Source of the DNA: JADGQM01 sp964441945
GTDB taxonomy: Bacteria; Desulfobacterota; Syntrophobacteria; Syntrophobacterales; Syntrophobacteraceae
Direction: 5' to 3'
DNA length: 64,000 nt
NCBI GenBank assembly: GCA_964441945.1
Contig: CAYTWB010000006.1
Span: forward strand, 1 to 64,000
Of the stretch, positions 53,603-62,346 are shown one piece after another. The notes below the pieces were generated by a model that was given only the letters and a program-made list of their open reading frames with translations, was not told where the DNA came from and made no database searches. Position numbers and translations under genes: made by a program. How positions within the stretch are numbered: position 1 is the stretch's first letter; each line of letters opens with the position of its first letter.

Positions 53603-53992
53603 ATGAAAACAAAACAATACACCATCGAAGAACTGTGTGAGTTATCGGGGTTCAGCAGACGAACAGTGCGGTACTATGTTCAGCAGGGAATCCTTGACCC
53701 TCCTGCCGGCAGAGGCAGAGGGGGTTTTTATTATGACAGTCATTTGGAACAATTGCTGGCAATAAAGGCACATCAAGAGAGGGGGCTAAGACTCTCCGAG
53801 ATCCAGAAAATGGCAACGAAGGATCCCGGAGCCGGGCTGGAGCCGGTACGCGAACTGTGGGTGAAATATCCCATCGACGTTGGGATTGAAATCCATGTGA
53901 GCCGAGATCTTGAAGAGAGGGAAAGAAGAAAGCTGCTCAAAATTCTCCGGATATCCCGGGAAATTCTCAAAGGAGACTCAGACAATGAGTGA
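53603..53992 (+). CDS. MerR-family regulator
   Basis: This 129-aa protein is a MerR-type activator/repressor: YTIEELCELSGFSRRTVRYYVQQGILDPPAG is the winged-helix recognition region, followed by LLAIKAHQERGLRLSEIQKM. The C-terminal effector part is short and has no cysteines for metal binding. The stop overlaps the start of the VIT-vWA gene by eight bases, so both are one operon. I chose the ATG at 53603; the TTG at 53594 lies in the promoter. Confidence 0.9.
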   Translation: MKTKQYTIEELCELSGFSRRTVRYYVQQGILDPPAGRGRGGFYYDSHLEQLLAIKAHQERGLRLSEIQKMATKDPGAGLEPVRELWVKYPIDVGIEIHVSRDLEERERRKLLKILRISREILKGDSDNE

Positions 53993-56336
53993 TATTTACG
54001 GCTTGACGGCGTGCAAGTCCGATTCCGCTCCCACTCCCATTCCCCTGACAGGGGTAGAGGCTGAGGTCGATATCCTGGGCAGGGGGGCCAGGGTGAAAGT
54101 GTCGCAGCTCTTCACCAACCTGGAAGAGAGCGCACTTGAAGCGGTCTATCGCTTTCCCCTTCCCGAAGGGGCGGCGGTGTGCGGCTTTCGAGCTTTGATT
54201 GGCGAAAGAGTCGTTCAGGGTCGAGTTGAAGAGCGGGAGCGGGCCTTCGAGATATACGATGACGCCATGATGAAAGGCCATGGCGCCTATCTGCTCGATG
54301 AAGAGCGACCCAATGTTTTCACCGTCTCGGTGGGCAACGTTCCACCCGCATGTGAAGTCGTTGTTGAGATTGAGTATGTAACGCTTCTCGATGCCTCGGA
54401 TAACCTGGTCCGGTTTTCCCTGCCGACCACTATTTCACCCCGATACATTCCGGGCGACATGGAAGACGACGGCCCTGTTCCGGCTCACGCCGGCCTACAC
54501 CCTCCCTATGCCGCTGAGGTCCCCTACGGCCTTTCGCTCTGCCTGAACATCCACCGGGGCGCCTCGGTGAGGTCCATCGAGTCCCCGAGCCATCCGATCA
54601 GGGTGGAAAATATGAAGGGCGATCCTGTGACTGTTACGTTCTCCTCTGGGGAAGTGAGCATGGACCGTGATTTTCTTTTGACCGTGAGCTATGAGAAACC
54701 GTTTCAAAACAGGGCCTACCGGTATCGCAACGGGGATGAAACCTTCATACAACTCGACCTCAATCTCGACAACGCTGAAAAGCCCGAAGCTTTACTCTCT
54801 ATGAAACCGAAGGAAATCATCTTCGTTGTCGACTGTTCCGGTTCCATGCATGGAGATTCCATAAGAGAAGCCAGGAAGGCGGTTGAGATCGCTCTCAAGG
54901 CGCTCCCGACGGATGTTTGCTTCAACATCTATAGATTCGGGTCTAAGTTTGACTGTCTATTCGAATCCTCTGAAAACTACTCAGAGACTACCGTTTCTCG
55001 AGGCCTCGCCTTTCTTAAGGCAACCAAAGCCAATATGGGAGGAACCGAGATCATGGCCCCCCTCCGGCAGATTTGCTCCTCTGTTCAAAAGAGCGATGAA
55101 ACCCAGCGAGACATTATCCTCCTGACCGACGGGCAGGTTGGGAACGAAAAGCAGATATTCCAACTTCTAAGAGGTCAGGGGCGGAGGCCGCGTGTCTTTT
55201 CCGTCGGGATCGGGGCCGGATGCAACGAATACTTTATCAAAGGGCTGGCACGGGCCACTGGCGGAGCTTCAGAATTCATCTTTCCCGGCGAACGAATCGA
55301 GCCCAAGGTCCTGGGCCTCTTCAATAAGGTCAACCAATCGGGCCTCCTGGACGCTGCCATCGATTGGGGGCAGCCCGGTGCGCTGCAGGCTCCCTCTTCA
55401 TTGGGCTTGTTTCTTGGAAGCCCGGTCACGGTCCTTGCCTGCTCAGAGTCCGGAGAGTTGCTTCCAGAGAATATCGTGATCAAAGGCCTGCTAAACGGCA
55501 GTCCCAGGTTGTGGGAAATAGCCGTCGAGGAAGCCGATGGCGACACGCTTCCCCTGGCCCTCCTTTGGGCAAGGGAGAGAATCCGGGACATCGAGGAAGG
55601 AAGTGATGCAAGCTTATCACGGGGATCAAGGCAAACCAGGAAGCAAGCTGATCCGAGAGAGAAGACGCTTATTGATCTTTCTCAGCGATTCAATCTTCTG
55701 TCCAGCCTGACAAGCTTTGTGGCCGTCGAGTCAAGAGAAGAAAGGGACCGGATCACCGGAGAGGTCGTCCTGCGAGAAATTCCAACCCTTGTGACAATTG
55801 GCTGGCATGGTATCGAAAGCATTCGGTCGTCTGGAATGGTTTACGAGGATGCGAGATCCTGTCGACGGAGCCTCCATGCGCAACCTTGCCTTCATTCGGC
55901 CATGCCATCGATCATGTCTGAAACGAGTCTGAGTCTGTTTCATTCGGCAAGTCCAGGCGTATCGGCTCCTCAAAGAACAATGAAAGCCGCGGAATCCGGG
56001 AGAATTGATGCTCTCCTTCATATCCTTTCCCTTCAAAGGCCGGAAGGGGGAATCGACCTCGACGAAAAGAGTGCATTGGTTTTGGGCATCGATCTTTGCG
56101 AGATGAGAAATACAGCGCGGCAAATCATAGTCGGGATCGATCTGGATAAATGCATCCTCCTGTCAACGGCTGCCGTCCTCGTTGCCCTTGAAAAGCATTT
56201 TGCATCCGAGCGCCTACTTTGGGAACCCACACTACTCAAAAGCAGGAATTGGTTGCAGAGGGTTATCGATGAATTCAACCCGATGATCGGTCACCAAAAG
56301 CTCATGGATTGGCTTCATGATTGGTTGGAGAAATAG
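53985..56336 (+). CDS. VIT domain plus vWA domain protein
   Basis: This 783-aa protein starts with a VIT (inter-alpha-trypsin inhibitor-like) domain (about 1-150; VSQLFTNLEESALEAVYRFPLPEGAAV). It then has a von Willebrand A domain with DCSGSM at about 282-287 and DIILLTDGQVGN. A C-terminal region of 300 residues is unlike any domain I know. No signal peptide is present, so it is probably cytoplasmic, unlike the vWA protein at 23119-26061. The start ATG at 53985 has AAGGAG upstream and overlaps the MerR stop. Confidence 0.9.
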   Translation: MSDIYGLTACKSDSAPTPIPLTGVEAEVDILGRGARVKVSQLFTNLEESALEAVYRFPLPEGAAVCGFRALIGERVVQGRVEERERAFEIYDDAMMKGHGAYLLDEERPNVFTVSVGNVPPACEVVVEIEYVTLLDASDNLVRFSLPTTISPRYIPGDMEDDGPVPAHAGLHPPYAAEVPYGLSLCLNIHRGASVRSIESPSHPIRVENMKGDPVTVTFSSGEVSMDRDFLLTVSYEKPFQNRAYRYRNGDETFIQLDLNLDNAEKPEALLSMKPKEIIFVVDCSGSMHGDSIREARKAVEIALKALPTDVCFNIYRFGSKFDCLFESSENYSETTVSRGLAFLKATKANMGGTEIMAPLRQICSSVQKSDETQRDIILLTDGQVGNEKQIFQLLRGQGRRPRVFSVGIGAGCNEYFIKGLARATGGASEFIFPGERIEPKVLGLFNKVNQSGLLDAAIDWGQPGALQAPSSLGLFLGSPVTVLACSESGELLPENIVIKGLLNGSPRLWEIAVEEADGDTLPLALLWARERIRDIEEGSDASLSRGSRQTRKQADPREKTLIDLSQRFNLLSSLTSFVAVESREERDRITGEVVLREIPTLVTIGWHGIESIRSSGMVYEDARSCRRSLHAQPCLHSAMPSIMSETSLSLFHSASPGVSAPQRTMKAAESGRIDALLHILSLQRPEGGIDLDEKSALVLGIDLCEMRNTARQIIVGIDLDKCILLSTAAVLVALEKHFASERLLWEPTLLKSRNWLQRVIDEFNPMIGHQKLMDWLHDWLEK

Positions 56337-56343
56337 CCGCGGC

Positions 56344-56375
56344 CGGTTGCTATCGGGCGCAACCGCCTTCTTTTG
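56344..56375 (+). terminator. Possible terminator after the VIT-vWA gene
   Basis: CGGTTGC (56344-56350) and GCAACCG (56359-56365) form a 7-bp stem with an 8-base loop. A pyrimidine-rich tail CCTTCTTTTG follows. The T-run is interrupted, so confidence is moderate. Confidence 0.5.
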
Positions 56376-57039
56376 CCTTGCCGAGTCCGACGGACCCCCA
56401 ACGTCGTGGTAAGTCGGGCTTCGGCGCGCCGTCACACTGCTTGCTTTCCGGCCCCCGTGCCGCTCCCAGCTGGTTCGTGTGTTTACCCGGAGCGATTCAA
56501 TCGGAGCTGGATCACAGCCCGGGGCCAGGCAAGCAGTGTGCCGGCGCTCGCTCCGTGGGGCACATTCATCATTCGCAGCACCTCGAAAGTCCGCTCGCGC
56601 TCTCCGGTTATGACCCAGGGAAAGCCGCCCATTCGGTGCACCCCGCCTCCGCCTTCACTCAGCAGGGCCTACCGATCATCCAGTTCGGCCGGGCAGGCAA
56701 CACCACCGGGTCTCTGAACAATGTAAGGGATGGCGATGCTCGCATGGACGCCAGGCTTTATTCAGTGCAATGCGGTAGTCCCGAGGGGGCGTCCCTGCAA
56801 GCATCCCTGTTAACTTTATTCCGTGCCCTCCGACAAGAAATCATCGGTGTGCGCGCTGGAGGCTTTGCCTGAACCGCGCGCAGGCATTTGAGTGGGGGAT
56901 TCGGCAGCTTCGGTGCGTCTATCCCGCTGCTCGGATTGTCGCGCACTTCAAACCATAAAGGTATACGTCAAAAGCCAATGCATCCATTGAAGCTCGCGCC
57001 GGAAAGGACCCCGGCGCTCACGGGTGGGGGTGCTGCGCA
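56376..57039. other. Gene-poor stretch
   Basis: No gene with a ribosome binding site, start and recognisable domain is found in these 664 bases, despite several long open readings. A hairpin with arms TGCGCGC/GCGCGCA and inner AGGC/GCCT lies at 56850-56882. It runs straight into the structured region that follows. Confidence 0.45.
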
Positions 57040-57594
57040 AAAAAGTATTCGGTGCCTCGGGGTCTGAATCCACTCGGCACTGCATACTTTTTGGTGGGTG
57101 GTTGTGCGCGCCGCCGGAGATTGCAGTGAACAAAAACCCCATTGGGCGGCGGCGCGCACGCATGCCGGACCCTTAAAGGTGGGCATGCAGATTGAAGTGG
57201 GTCCCCGCTCTTCGGTGGGCGCGGCATCCTCCCACCAGCGGTCGTCGCGCCAGTGCCGCAGGCTGGGTTGCAAGGCCTTGCCGCAAAAAGCCGCGGCACG
57301 ACCTTGCAATTTTGCCAGCCTGCAGCCCTGTCATGCCGCCTCGCAAGGTGGGAGGTCCGCGCTTTCCCACCACACACTACTCGCCCCCAGTCTACCAGCG
57401 GGTCCCCGCCGTCACTCAAGGGGTGGATGGGCTGGGACAAAATCTTCCTTTTTTTGCCGGATAAAGCCTGGCCAAAAAAAGAGTATTTTCCCCCAGCCCA
57501 GCATGGCTCTAAGGCCTCCGGGCACAAAAAGCCGTGCCCGCAGACCTAAGTGCCATGCCCCCTTGACTGACGGCCCGCAACGCGCCCCGCTGGT
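57040..57594. ncRNA. Hairpin-dense non-coding region (structured RNA or origin candidate)
   Basis: Seven stem-loops follow one another. Main arms: 57040-57048/57084-57092; 57104-57115/57148-57159 (12 bp perfect); 57160-57166/57182-57188; 57214-57219/57231-57236; 57258-57266/57315-57323 with inner 57268-57275/57302-57309; 57347-57353/57365-57371; and a nested giant stem with arms 57394-57402/57586-57594, 57409-57423/57559-57573 and 57429-57460/57467-57499. No gene uses this stretch. It may be a large structured RNA, a transfer or replication origin, or a cruciform-forming element. Strand is unknown. Confidence 0.55.
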
Positions 57595-57662
57595 GGTGGG
57601 AGGGGCCGTTTGTGTGCAGCATGGTGCCTTGGTGTTCACTCTTTTTTCACGGAGGTGCGGTC

Positions 57663-57974
57663 ATGGTTAAGATTGTGAACAGGCTTTCGTTCCGTTCAAA
57701 GGGGGGCATGCATATCGTTAACATTCGCAGGCCGTTTGTGCTCGGCAATCGCTTCAGGATCGGCAGGGATGGGACCAGGGAAGAAGCCATCGAGAAGTAC
57801 AGGCGCTGGCTCTGGCAGTCCATCCAGGAGCAGGGTGCCGTTTATCGGTTGCTGGCTCAGTTGGCTGAGGTGCACAAGGCTGGCGGGCACATTGTACTTG
57901 TCTGCTCTTGCAAGCCGTTGCCGTGTCATGGGGATGTCGTTCACCGGGCCATTGAATGGCTTGCGGGTTGTTGA
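57663..57974 (+). CDS. DUF4326-family protein
   Basis: This 103-aa protein fits the DUF4326 pattern: VNIRRPFVLGNRF near the start and VCSCKPLPCHGDVVHRAIEWL near the end. The conserved cysteine/histidine cluster (C-x-C-x5-CHG) is likely a metal site. The function of the family is unknown; members are common in phages and plasmids. The ATG at 57663 has GGAGG upstream, directly after the hairpin region. Confidence 0.85.
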   Translation: MVKIVNRLSFRSKGGMHIVNIRRPFVLGNRFRIGRDGTREEAIEKYRRWLWQSIQEQGAVYRLLAQLAEVHKAGGHIVLVCSCKPLPCHGDVVHRAIEWLAGC

Positions 57975-57985
57975 GGAGGTGTGTC

Positions 57986-58588
57986 ATGTCGGGTCGTTTG
58001 GTTGCTGTCGTCGGTTCTCGGGCGCTGCCGGTTTCTTGGGCCAGCCGTGTGTCGGAGGTTGTTCAGGATTTGGTGCGCCACGGCCGTTCGGTCGGCTCGG
58101 GCGGTGCGTTGGGTGCTGATCTTTTCGCGCTCCAGGCACTGCTTCAGCTGGGGGCGGTCAAGGGGGCTCGCGTGTTCCTGCCGGGCTCGGTTGCTCAGGC
58201 CCCGGTTGCTTCGGCCCGCCTGCTTCAGTCGTTTCTTGAGCAGGGCGGAAAGGTTGTTACGGGTTCGGCGGTTCCGGGGTGTTCGCGCCGGGATTATGTT
58301 GCAGCACTCTTCGCCCGGTCTCAGGCGCTTGTTCAGGCCTCAGTCGGCGTTGTTGCCTTCATTGCCGGTCGCTCATCGGGTTCCTGGTTCACCTGTCAGG
58401 CCGCGGCGCGTCTCGGGCGCACGGTCGTCGTCTTTCCGGTCGAGGGGCCGGGGGCGCTCCAGTCGCTCGGGTGCGGTTCCTGGAAGCCGGTTCGCTGCTG
58501 GCCCGGCAGCTGGCGCTGGGTGCCCTCGGTCCCGGCGGGTCAGCGCTGCCGGCACGGCATAACCGTCCAGTGCTGCGCCGGGGTGTAA
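57986..58588 (+). CDS. DprA/SLOG-like Rossmann protein
   Basis: This 200-aa protein looks like a SLOG-superfamily (DprA/LOG-type) Rossmann protein: LVAVVGSRALP, then GRSVGSGGALGADLFALQALLQ, ARVFLPGS and FIAGRSSGSWFTCQAAARLGR. Such proteins bind nucleotides or single-stranded DNA. The codons favour G/T endings more than neighbouring genes. The last 40 residues are tryptophan- and cysteine-rich and look atypical, so a frameshift near 58450 cannot be excluded. The ATG at 57986 follows GAGGAGG. Confidence 0.7.
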   Translation: MSGRLVAVVGSRALPVSWASRVSEVVQDLVRHGRSVGSGGALGADLFALQALLQLGAVKGARVFLPGSVAQAPVASARLLQSFLEQGGKVVTGSAVPGCSRRDYVAALFARSQALVQASVGVVAFIAGRSSGSWFTCQAAARLGRTVVVFPVEGPGALQSLGCGSWKPVRCWPGSWRWVPSVPAGQRCRHGITVQCCAGV

Positions 58589-58700
58589 CCCGAGTTTCCC
58601 TTGCCGGTGGGAGGTCAAACCGGTCTTTTCCGTGAGGCGTAGAGTGCACGCATTTGAAGCGCCTAACGGTCCATTCCTTCTTCACTCCTGAAAAACCCTT

Positions 58701-58731
58701 TGCCGCGCCGATAAAGCCGGCGCGGCATTTC
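58701..58731 (+). terminator. Probable rho-independent terminator
   Basis: TGCCGCGCC (58701-58709) and GGCGCGGCA (58719-58727) form a strong 9-bp stem with a 9-base loop, followed by TTTCATT. It closes the DUF4326-SLOG pair. Confidence 0.65.
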
Positions 58732-58787
58732 ATTCCTGTCTGCCATTTATGAGTCTATTCCGGCTTTGCCGAAGAAAGGAGGCTGTC

Positions 58788-59807
58788 ATGTATCCCGGTT
58801 TGTCACCATCGATTCACTTCTGGCCCGACTATTCCGTTGACTGTGCCTCGGTTGAGGCGGGTTTTACGGTTGAAAGCGATCATCGGCCGCGCTTTTCCAG
58901 ACAGCTGGATCGCCAGGTTTGGGAAGGCATTCCAAGAGAGATGCGCGAGGTCGTTGCTTCCCACGATGTCGGCGATATCTGTCCCAGGCACTTGCGCCCC
59001 GAGCTCATTGCGGTCAAAGCCCGGTGCACTCGCCGCGAGGCGGTTCAGATCGCCGATGCCCTGGCGGTCCTCGATGCCGATGAGCGGGTTGCAGCCGAGA
59101 TTTTCCGATGGGTCCGACATCGAGGGGTGGAAGCGACCCTCAAATATCTGCACAAGTTTCTCGTTGCTGTTGCGGAAGTGGACTCGGAAACCCCCGACGA
59201 TTTTTTGGACATTTCGACCGCAAAGCTTCGCGAGTACGCCAAGGCGCGGGGGGAACCGCCCAGGGTCAACTCAGCCCGGCATCACGTCGTTGCCGCGGTG
59301 CATCGCGCCGATGAGCGCCTTATCGATCACACTGAGCCCGAAACGATCGGGTACCACAAGCTCGGCGAGTGCAGCGACGAGTGCGGCGATGATGACTGGG
59401 TCTCCCACCAGCCGTCCTGGTTCCAAACGCTGCTTGCCAAAGTCAAGGACTGCAAGACCGCCGAGGACCTCAAGGAAATCGGCAAGGCGGTTTTCGCCTC
59501 GAATGTCACGGGGGATCGCGCGAGTGTCTTCTGGTCCTTCTACAACATCCGGAAGCGCTACCTGGAATCCCGGCTGCATTTGTCACGGGCAACACGCGAC
59601 TTCATCCGCCGCATCCGCTCTGCCGGCCAGTCGCGGCTCGGCACTCTCGGTCGCAACCTCTACAAACTGCAGTGTGGGCTCATGAAAGGACCGGCATTTC
59701 GTTCCCATGAATGGTCGGCTATCTGGGGGGCATATCGCGAGGCAAAGGAGAAGTTCACGATCCCCGCTGCACAACCCTCCGAAGAATCACATCAGGATGC
59801 GGCATGA
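58788..59807 (+). CDS. Unknown protein, mobile-element type
   Basis: I do not recognise this 339-aa protein. It is soluble, with an acidic, strand-rich first part and a helical second part (SWFQTLLAKVKDCKTAEDLKEIGKAVF, IYKLQCG-type stretches). No catalytic motif or zinc cluster stands out. The ATG at 58788 has AAGGAGG upstream. The gene is followed 29 bases later by a small gene and lies in a run of genes that resembles plasmid- or phage-borne accessory DNA. Confidence 0.6.
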   Translation: MYPGLSPSIHFWPDYSVDCASVEAGFTVESDHRPRFSRQLDRQVWEGIPREMREVVASHDVGDICPRHLRPELIAVKARCTRREAVQIADALAVLDADERVAAEIFRWVRHRGVEATLKYLHKFLVAVAEVDSETPDDFLDISTAKLREYAKARGEPPRVNSARHHVVAAVHRADERLIDHTEPETIGYHKLGECSDECGDDDWVSHQPSWFQTLLAKVKDCKTAEDLKEIGKAVFASNVTGDRASVFWSFYNIRKRYLESRLHLSRATRDFIRRIRSAGQSRLGTLGRNLYKLQCGLMKGPAFRSHEWSAIWGAYREAKEKFTIPAAQPSEESHQDAA

Positions 59808-59836
59808 GAATGCAGTCTGGCTCAAAGGAGGCAGCC

Positions 59837-60016
59837 ATGAGAGCTTACCTTCAGCACAAACTGAATGTTCTTCACGTCTATGCGAGGCTGTCTCCTCTGC
59901 TAGGCAGGCGGCTTGCCCGCCAGGTCGCAGCCCGTTGGGAACGCACCGGGCTCTATGGCCTTCTTTACGCCAGGTCCATCTGGGGCCGGGGAGCAAGACG
60001 CTCCACCGCTACGTAG
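59837..60016 (+). CDS. Small unknown basic protein
   Basis: This 59-aa protein (MRAYLQHKLNVLHVYARLSP at the start, rich in R and L) has AAAGGAGG well placed before the ATG at 59837, which is the main reason to call it. It is co-oriented with the preceding gene and directly followed by a strong terminator. Function unknown. Confidence 0.6.
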   Translation: MRAYLQHKLNVLHVYARLSPLLGRRLARQVAARWERTGLYGLLYARSIWGRGARRSTAT

Positions 60017-60027
60017 TCCGAAGCGAT

Positions 60028-60068
60028 GGAGTCGGATGGCTTTGTGTCATCCGGCTCCCCCTTTTTTT
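60028..60068 (+). terminator. Rho-independent terminator
   Basis: GGAGTCGGATG (60028-60038) pairs with CATCCGGCTCC (60048-60058) with one mismatch, followed by a run of seven T. This is the clearest terminator in the window. Confidence 0.9.
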
Positions 60069-60105
60069 GTGCTTCTCCAAATCGATTCATTGCAGCTCGA
60101 AAAGT

Positions 60106-60126
60106 GGTGGCGGGTTTTCCGCCACC
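60106..60126. repeat. GC-rich hairpin
   Basis: GGTGGCGG (60106-60113) and CCGCCACC (60119-60126) form a perfect 8-bp stem around a short loop. There is no T-run on the plus strand. It may be a regulatory hairpin in the leader of the next gene. Confidence 0.5.
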
Positions 60127-60286
60127 CGGGGCGCTCCGCGACTCAGCAGAATCGGTGGTGGCACGTTTCCACCAGGCAAAGGTATCTCAGAGTAAATTCC
60201 ACGCTGAATACACCGTTCCTGTCACGGCACGCTCGCTGCCAAAAAGAATCTGGTTTCTGTCTGTCTCTTGTGAAAGGAGGTTGCTT

Positions 60287-60409
60287 ATGAATGCTCAAAT
60301 CGCCGTAGTTCTCATGCTTGTCGTTATTCTCGCTCTTCTTCGTCTGGCCGGGTCAATCAAGCCTCTCCCCGCTCCATCGCCCCCCAGGTTGACTTTCAAG
60401 GAGACCTGA
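60287..60409 (+). CDS. Tiny membrane protein
   Basis: This 40-aa protein is one membrane helix (IAVVLMLVVILALLRLAG) followed by a proline-rich tail. A strong AAAGGAGG sits before the ATG at 60287, which makes a real gene likely despite its size. Function unknown; it lies ahead of a signal-peptide protein gene. Confidence 0.6.
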   Translation: MNAQIAVVLMLVVILALLRLAGSIKPLPAPSPPRLTFKET

Positions 60410-60573
60410 CAACGGCAACCCCGTCCCGACTGGTGTCGGGAGTTCTATGAAGACCTCGAACACGGAAGGAGGTGCAAAGCCGGAACAGAATAACAAGGCC
60501 AACCAGCCAATCTCCATAAGCCTCACCACAATCACGAACCCGTGTTTCACAAACCCAAACGAAAGGAAAACCG

Positions 60574-60900
60574 ATGAAACGAATCGCTGCACTCGCACTG
60601 GTCATCTCCCTGCTCATCCCGGCCATCGCCCTGGCCGAGGATGTCTTGATCAATACCAGGGCAAACAAGGTCCTGGCGGACAAGATCGACAAGAACGGGA
60701 ATCCCTTCACCGTCATTTTCATCCAGGAAGAGAGAACTCTGAGCGGCGTCGCCTACACGGCTGAAACCCCGGTCTTTGCCATGGGACCCGCGAAAGATGA
60801 AGCCGCCAAGGTCACCGCGGGTGAACCCTTCAAGGCCATTGTTTCGAAAAGATCGGTCAATGGCGACGTGACCTACACGCTCCGCAAGGTGATCAAATGA
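60574..60900 (+). CDS. Small exported protein
   Basis: This 108-aa protein has a clear signal peptide (IAALALVISLLIPAIALAED, cleavage after ALA) and an 85-residue mature part of beta-rich character (VLINTRANKVLADKIDKNG, VTYTLRKVIK). I do not recognise the family. The ATG at 60574 has AAAGGAAA upstream. Its stop overlaps the start of the next gene (ATGA), so the two are co-translated. Confidence 0.75.
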   Translation: MKRIAALALVISLLIPAIALAEDVLINTRANKVLADKIDKNGNPFTVIFIQEERTLSGVAYTAETPVFAMGPAKDEAAKVTAGEPFKAIVSKRSVNGDVTYTLRKVIK

Positions 60901-61448
60901 TCGGGAGGCTCCGCCTGACCCGGCTGAGGATCGAGAGGAGAGGAAAGGCCATTCTCTCGGTCCTCGCCATCTATATCTCGGTGACTGGTCTGGTCACCTT
61001 TTCGCTCTTCATCCTCGAAGAGTCGCTTCAAACGGCGATGTTTGGGACCTGGCCGGCCCAGGATGCCAAAGACTGGGAGCTGGTTCGCTTCGGCTGTGAT
61101 CGCATGCGCGACGCCAACAGACTGCTGAAAGCGATCAACTACTCTCTCGGCTGGATTCAGCCCGTGGCGTTTCTCGCCTACAAGGACTTCTCGGAATCAG
61201 CGGATTCCTACATCCAGGGCCTCGAAGCCAGGGTTTTTGCCAACGCTCCCGGGGTCTTTAAGGGAAGAACCATGACCTTTGCCTTTACCCCTCAGACAAT
61301 CGTTGAAACTCCGGATGGGCTCTTTGCCCACATCAATCACCGCGTGAGATTCCTCTCCACCGTGAGGCTTCCAGTCGGTCGATCCCGGCGCGTAACCGGG
61401 ACCGTCTCCGATGAGGGCGACCAGGTCGTTGTCCGGGAAACTCCGTGA
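60897..61448 (+). CDS. Membrane protein of a two-gene unit
   Basis: This 183-aa protein has one strong membrane helix (about 18-42; ILSVLAIYISVTGLVTFSLFIL) and a possible weaker one in the middle. A C-terminal soluble part is basic. It overlaps the preceding exported-protein gene by four bases, suggesting that the two work together in the envelope. No family recognised. Confidence 0.65.
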   Translation: MIGRLRLTRLRIERRGKAILSVLAIYISVTGLVTFSLFILEESLQTAMFGTWPAQDAKDWELVRFGCDRMRDANRLLKAINYSLGWIQPVAFLAYKDFSESADSYIQGLEARVFANAPGVFKGRTMTFAFTPQTIVETPDGLFAHINHRVRFLSTVRLPVGRSRRVTGTVSDEGDQVVVRETP

Positions 61449-61459
61449 GGGGAAGAACA

Positions 61460-61547
61460 AAAGCGAATATCGAATATCGAACAAGGAATTTCCAATGATG
61501 AAGTGGGCCGGTTTTCCTTCGATATTCTGCGGTTCGATATTCGCTTT
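61460..61547. repeat. Miniature inverted-repeat element
   Basis: A 15-bp perfect inverted repeat, AAAGCGAATATCGAA at 61460-61474 and its complement at 61533-61547, bounds an 88-bp palindromic element. The 'GAATATCGAA' words are typical of intergenic repeats dispersed in many deltaproteobacterial genomes. It has no coding sense. Confidence 0.7.
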
Positions 61548-61688
61548 TCGATTGAAATTCAATCATCGTCTATCGATTGTGAACCAGTTTATGCGATTGC
61601 GTACCCTCCCTTCGGCGCGAGTTGTGCGGCTAGAGCGACCGGAGGTTGAGCTCCCCGCCGCCGAAAGCCGGGATGTGGAAACGTTCCT

Positions 61689-61723
61689 GGTTCTTCGTTC
61701 TTGGTTCTTGGTTCCTCGTTCTT
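61689..61723. repeat. Tandem heptamer repeat
   Basis: Five tandem 7-base units of the form GGTTCTT/CGTTCTT/GGTTCCT fill this stretch, and an opposite-strand copy (GAACAAGAA) lies just after, near 61742. It may be a fast-evolving tandem repeat or part of a dispersed intergenic element. It lies in the 400-base gap before ssb. Confidence 0.6.
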
Positions 61724-61860
61724 GCTTGCTATTGGGACAGAGAACAAGAAACCGGACATGAAGCACCTGGAACGAAGCTCGCTCCACGGGAAGGACCCGG
61801 CAAGGGCAGCCAGAGGGGCGCGATGGCTCTGTAGAAGAAAACTTATGACAGGAGGGCACT

Positions 61861-62346
61861 ATGCTCAACACGGTATCGGTCATCGGCAACCTGGGTCAGG
61901 ACCCGGACCTGCGCTACACGCAGCAGGGCCTGGCCATCGCAAACCTCAATATCGCCGTCTCGGAACACTTCAAGGACGGCAACGGCGAAGCTCAGAAGCG
62001 CACCCACTGGTTTCGAGCGACCGCTTTCGGCCGGACCGCCGAGGTCGCGGGCGAGTACCTGAGGAAGGGCTCCAAAGTCGGCATCTCGGGCCAGCTCGTT
62101 CAGCGCACCTGGCAGGATGATCAGGGGAACAATCGGAGTGCCGTCGAAATCAGGATCAACCAGCTGGAGCTCATCGGCGGAAACGGCAACTCGAACCAGC
62201 AGAACAGCGATGCCCAGGAGCCTGCCCGCCGACAGCCGCAAGACCAGCCGCCGCCGGCCGGCCAGAGGCAATCGCATGGCGGTCCGCATCAAGGCCCTCC
62301 CGATTCCGATCCTCCATTCGATCCAGCTGCCGACATTCCGTTTTAG
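61861..62346 (+). CDS. ssb: Single-stranded DNA-binding protein
   Basis: This 161-aa protein is a standard SSB: MLNTVSVIGNLGQDPDLRYTQQG, KRTHWFRATAFGRTAEVAGEYLRKGS and KVGISGQLVQRTWQDDQGNNR for the OB fold. A glutamine/proline-rich linker follows and the acidic tip DPAADIPF ends the protein, which recruits replication and repair proteins. The ATG at 61861 has AGGAGG upstream. Together with the preceding genes it suggests a replicating or transferring element that brings its own SSB. Confidence 0.95.
   Translation: MLNTVSVIGNLGQDPDLRYTQQGLAIANLNIAVSEHFKDGNGEAQKRTHWFRATAFGRTAEVAGEYLRKGSKVGISGQLVQRTWQDDQGNNRSAVEIRINQLELIGGNGNSNQQNSDAQEPARRQPQDQPPPAGQRQSHGGPHQGPPDSDPPFDPAADIPF

Noticed and set aside
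56376..57527. Several long open readings on both strands
   Set aside because: High GC makes them long by chance; no start signals, no recognisable protein, and palindromes explain the right half better.
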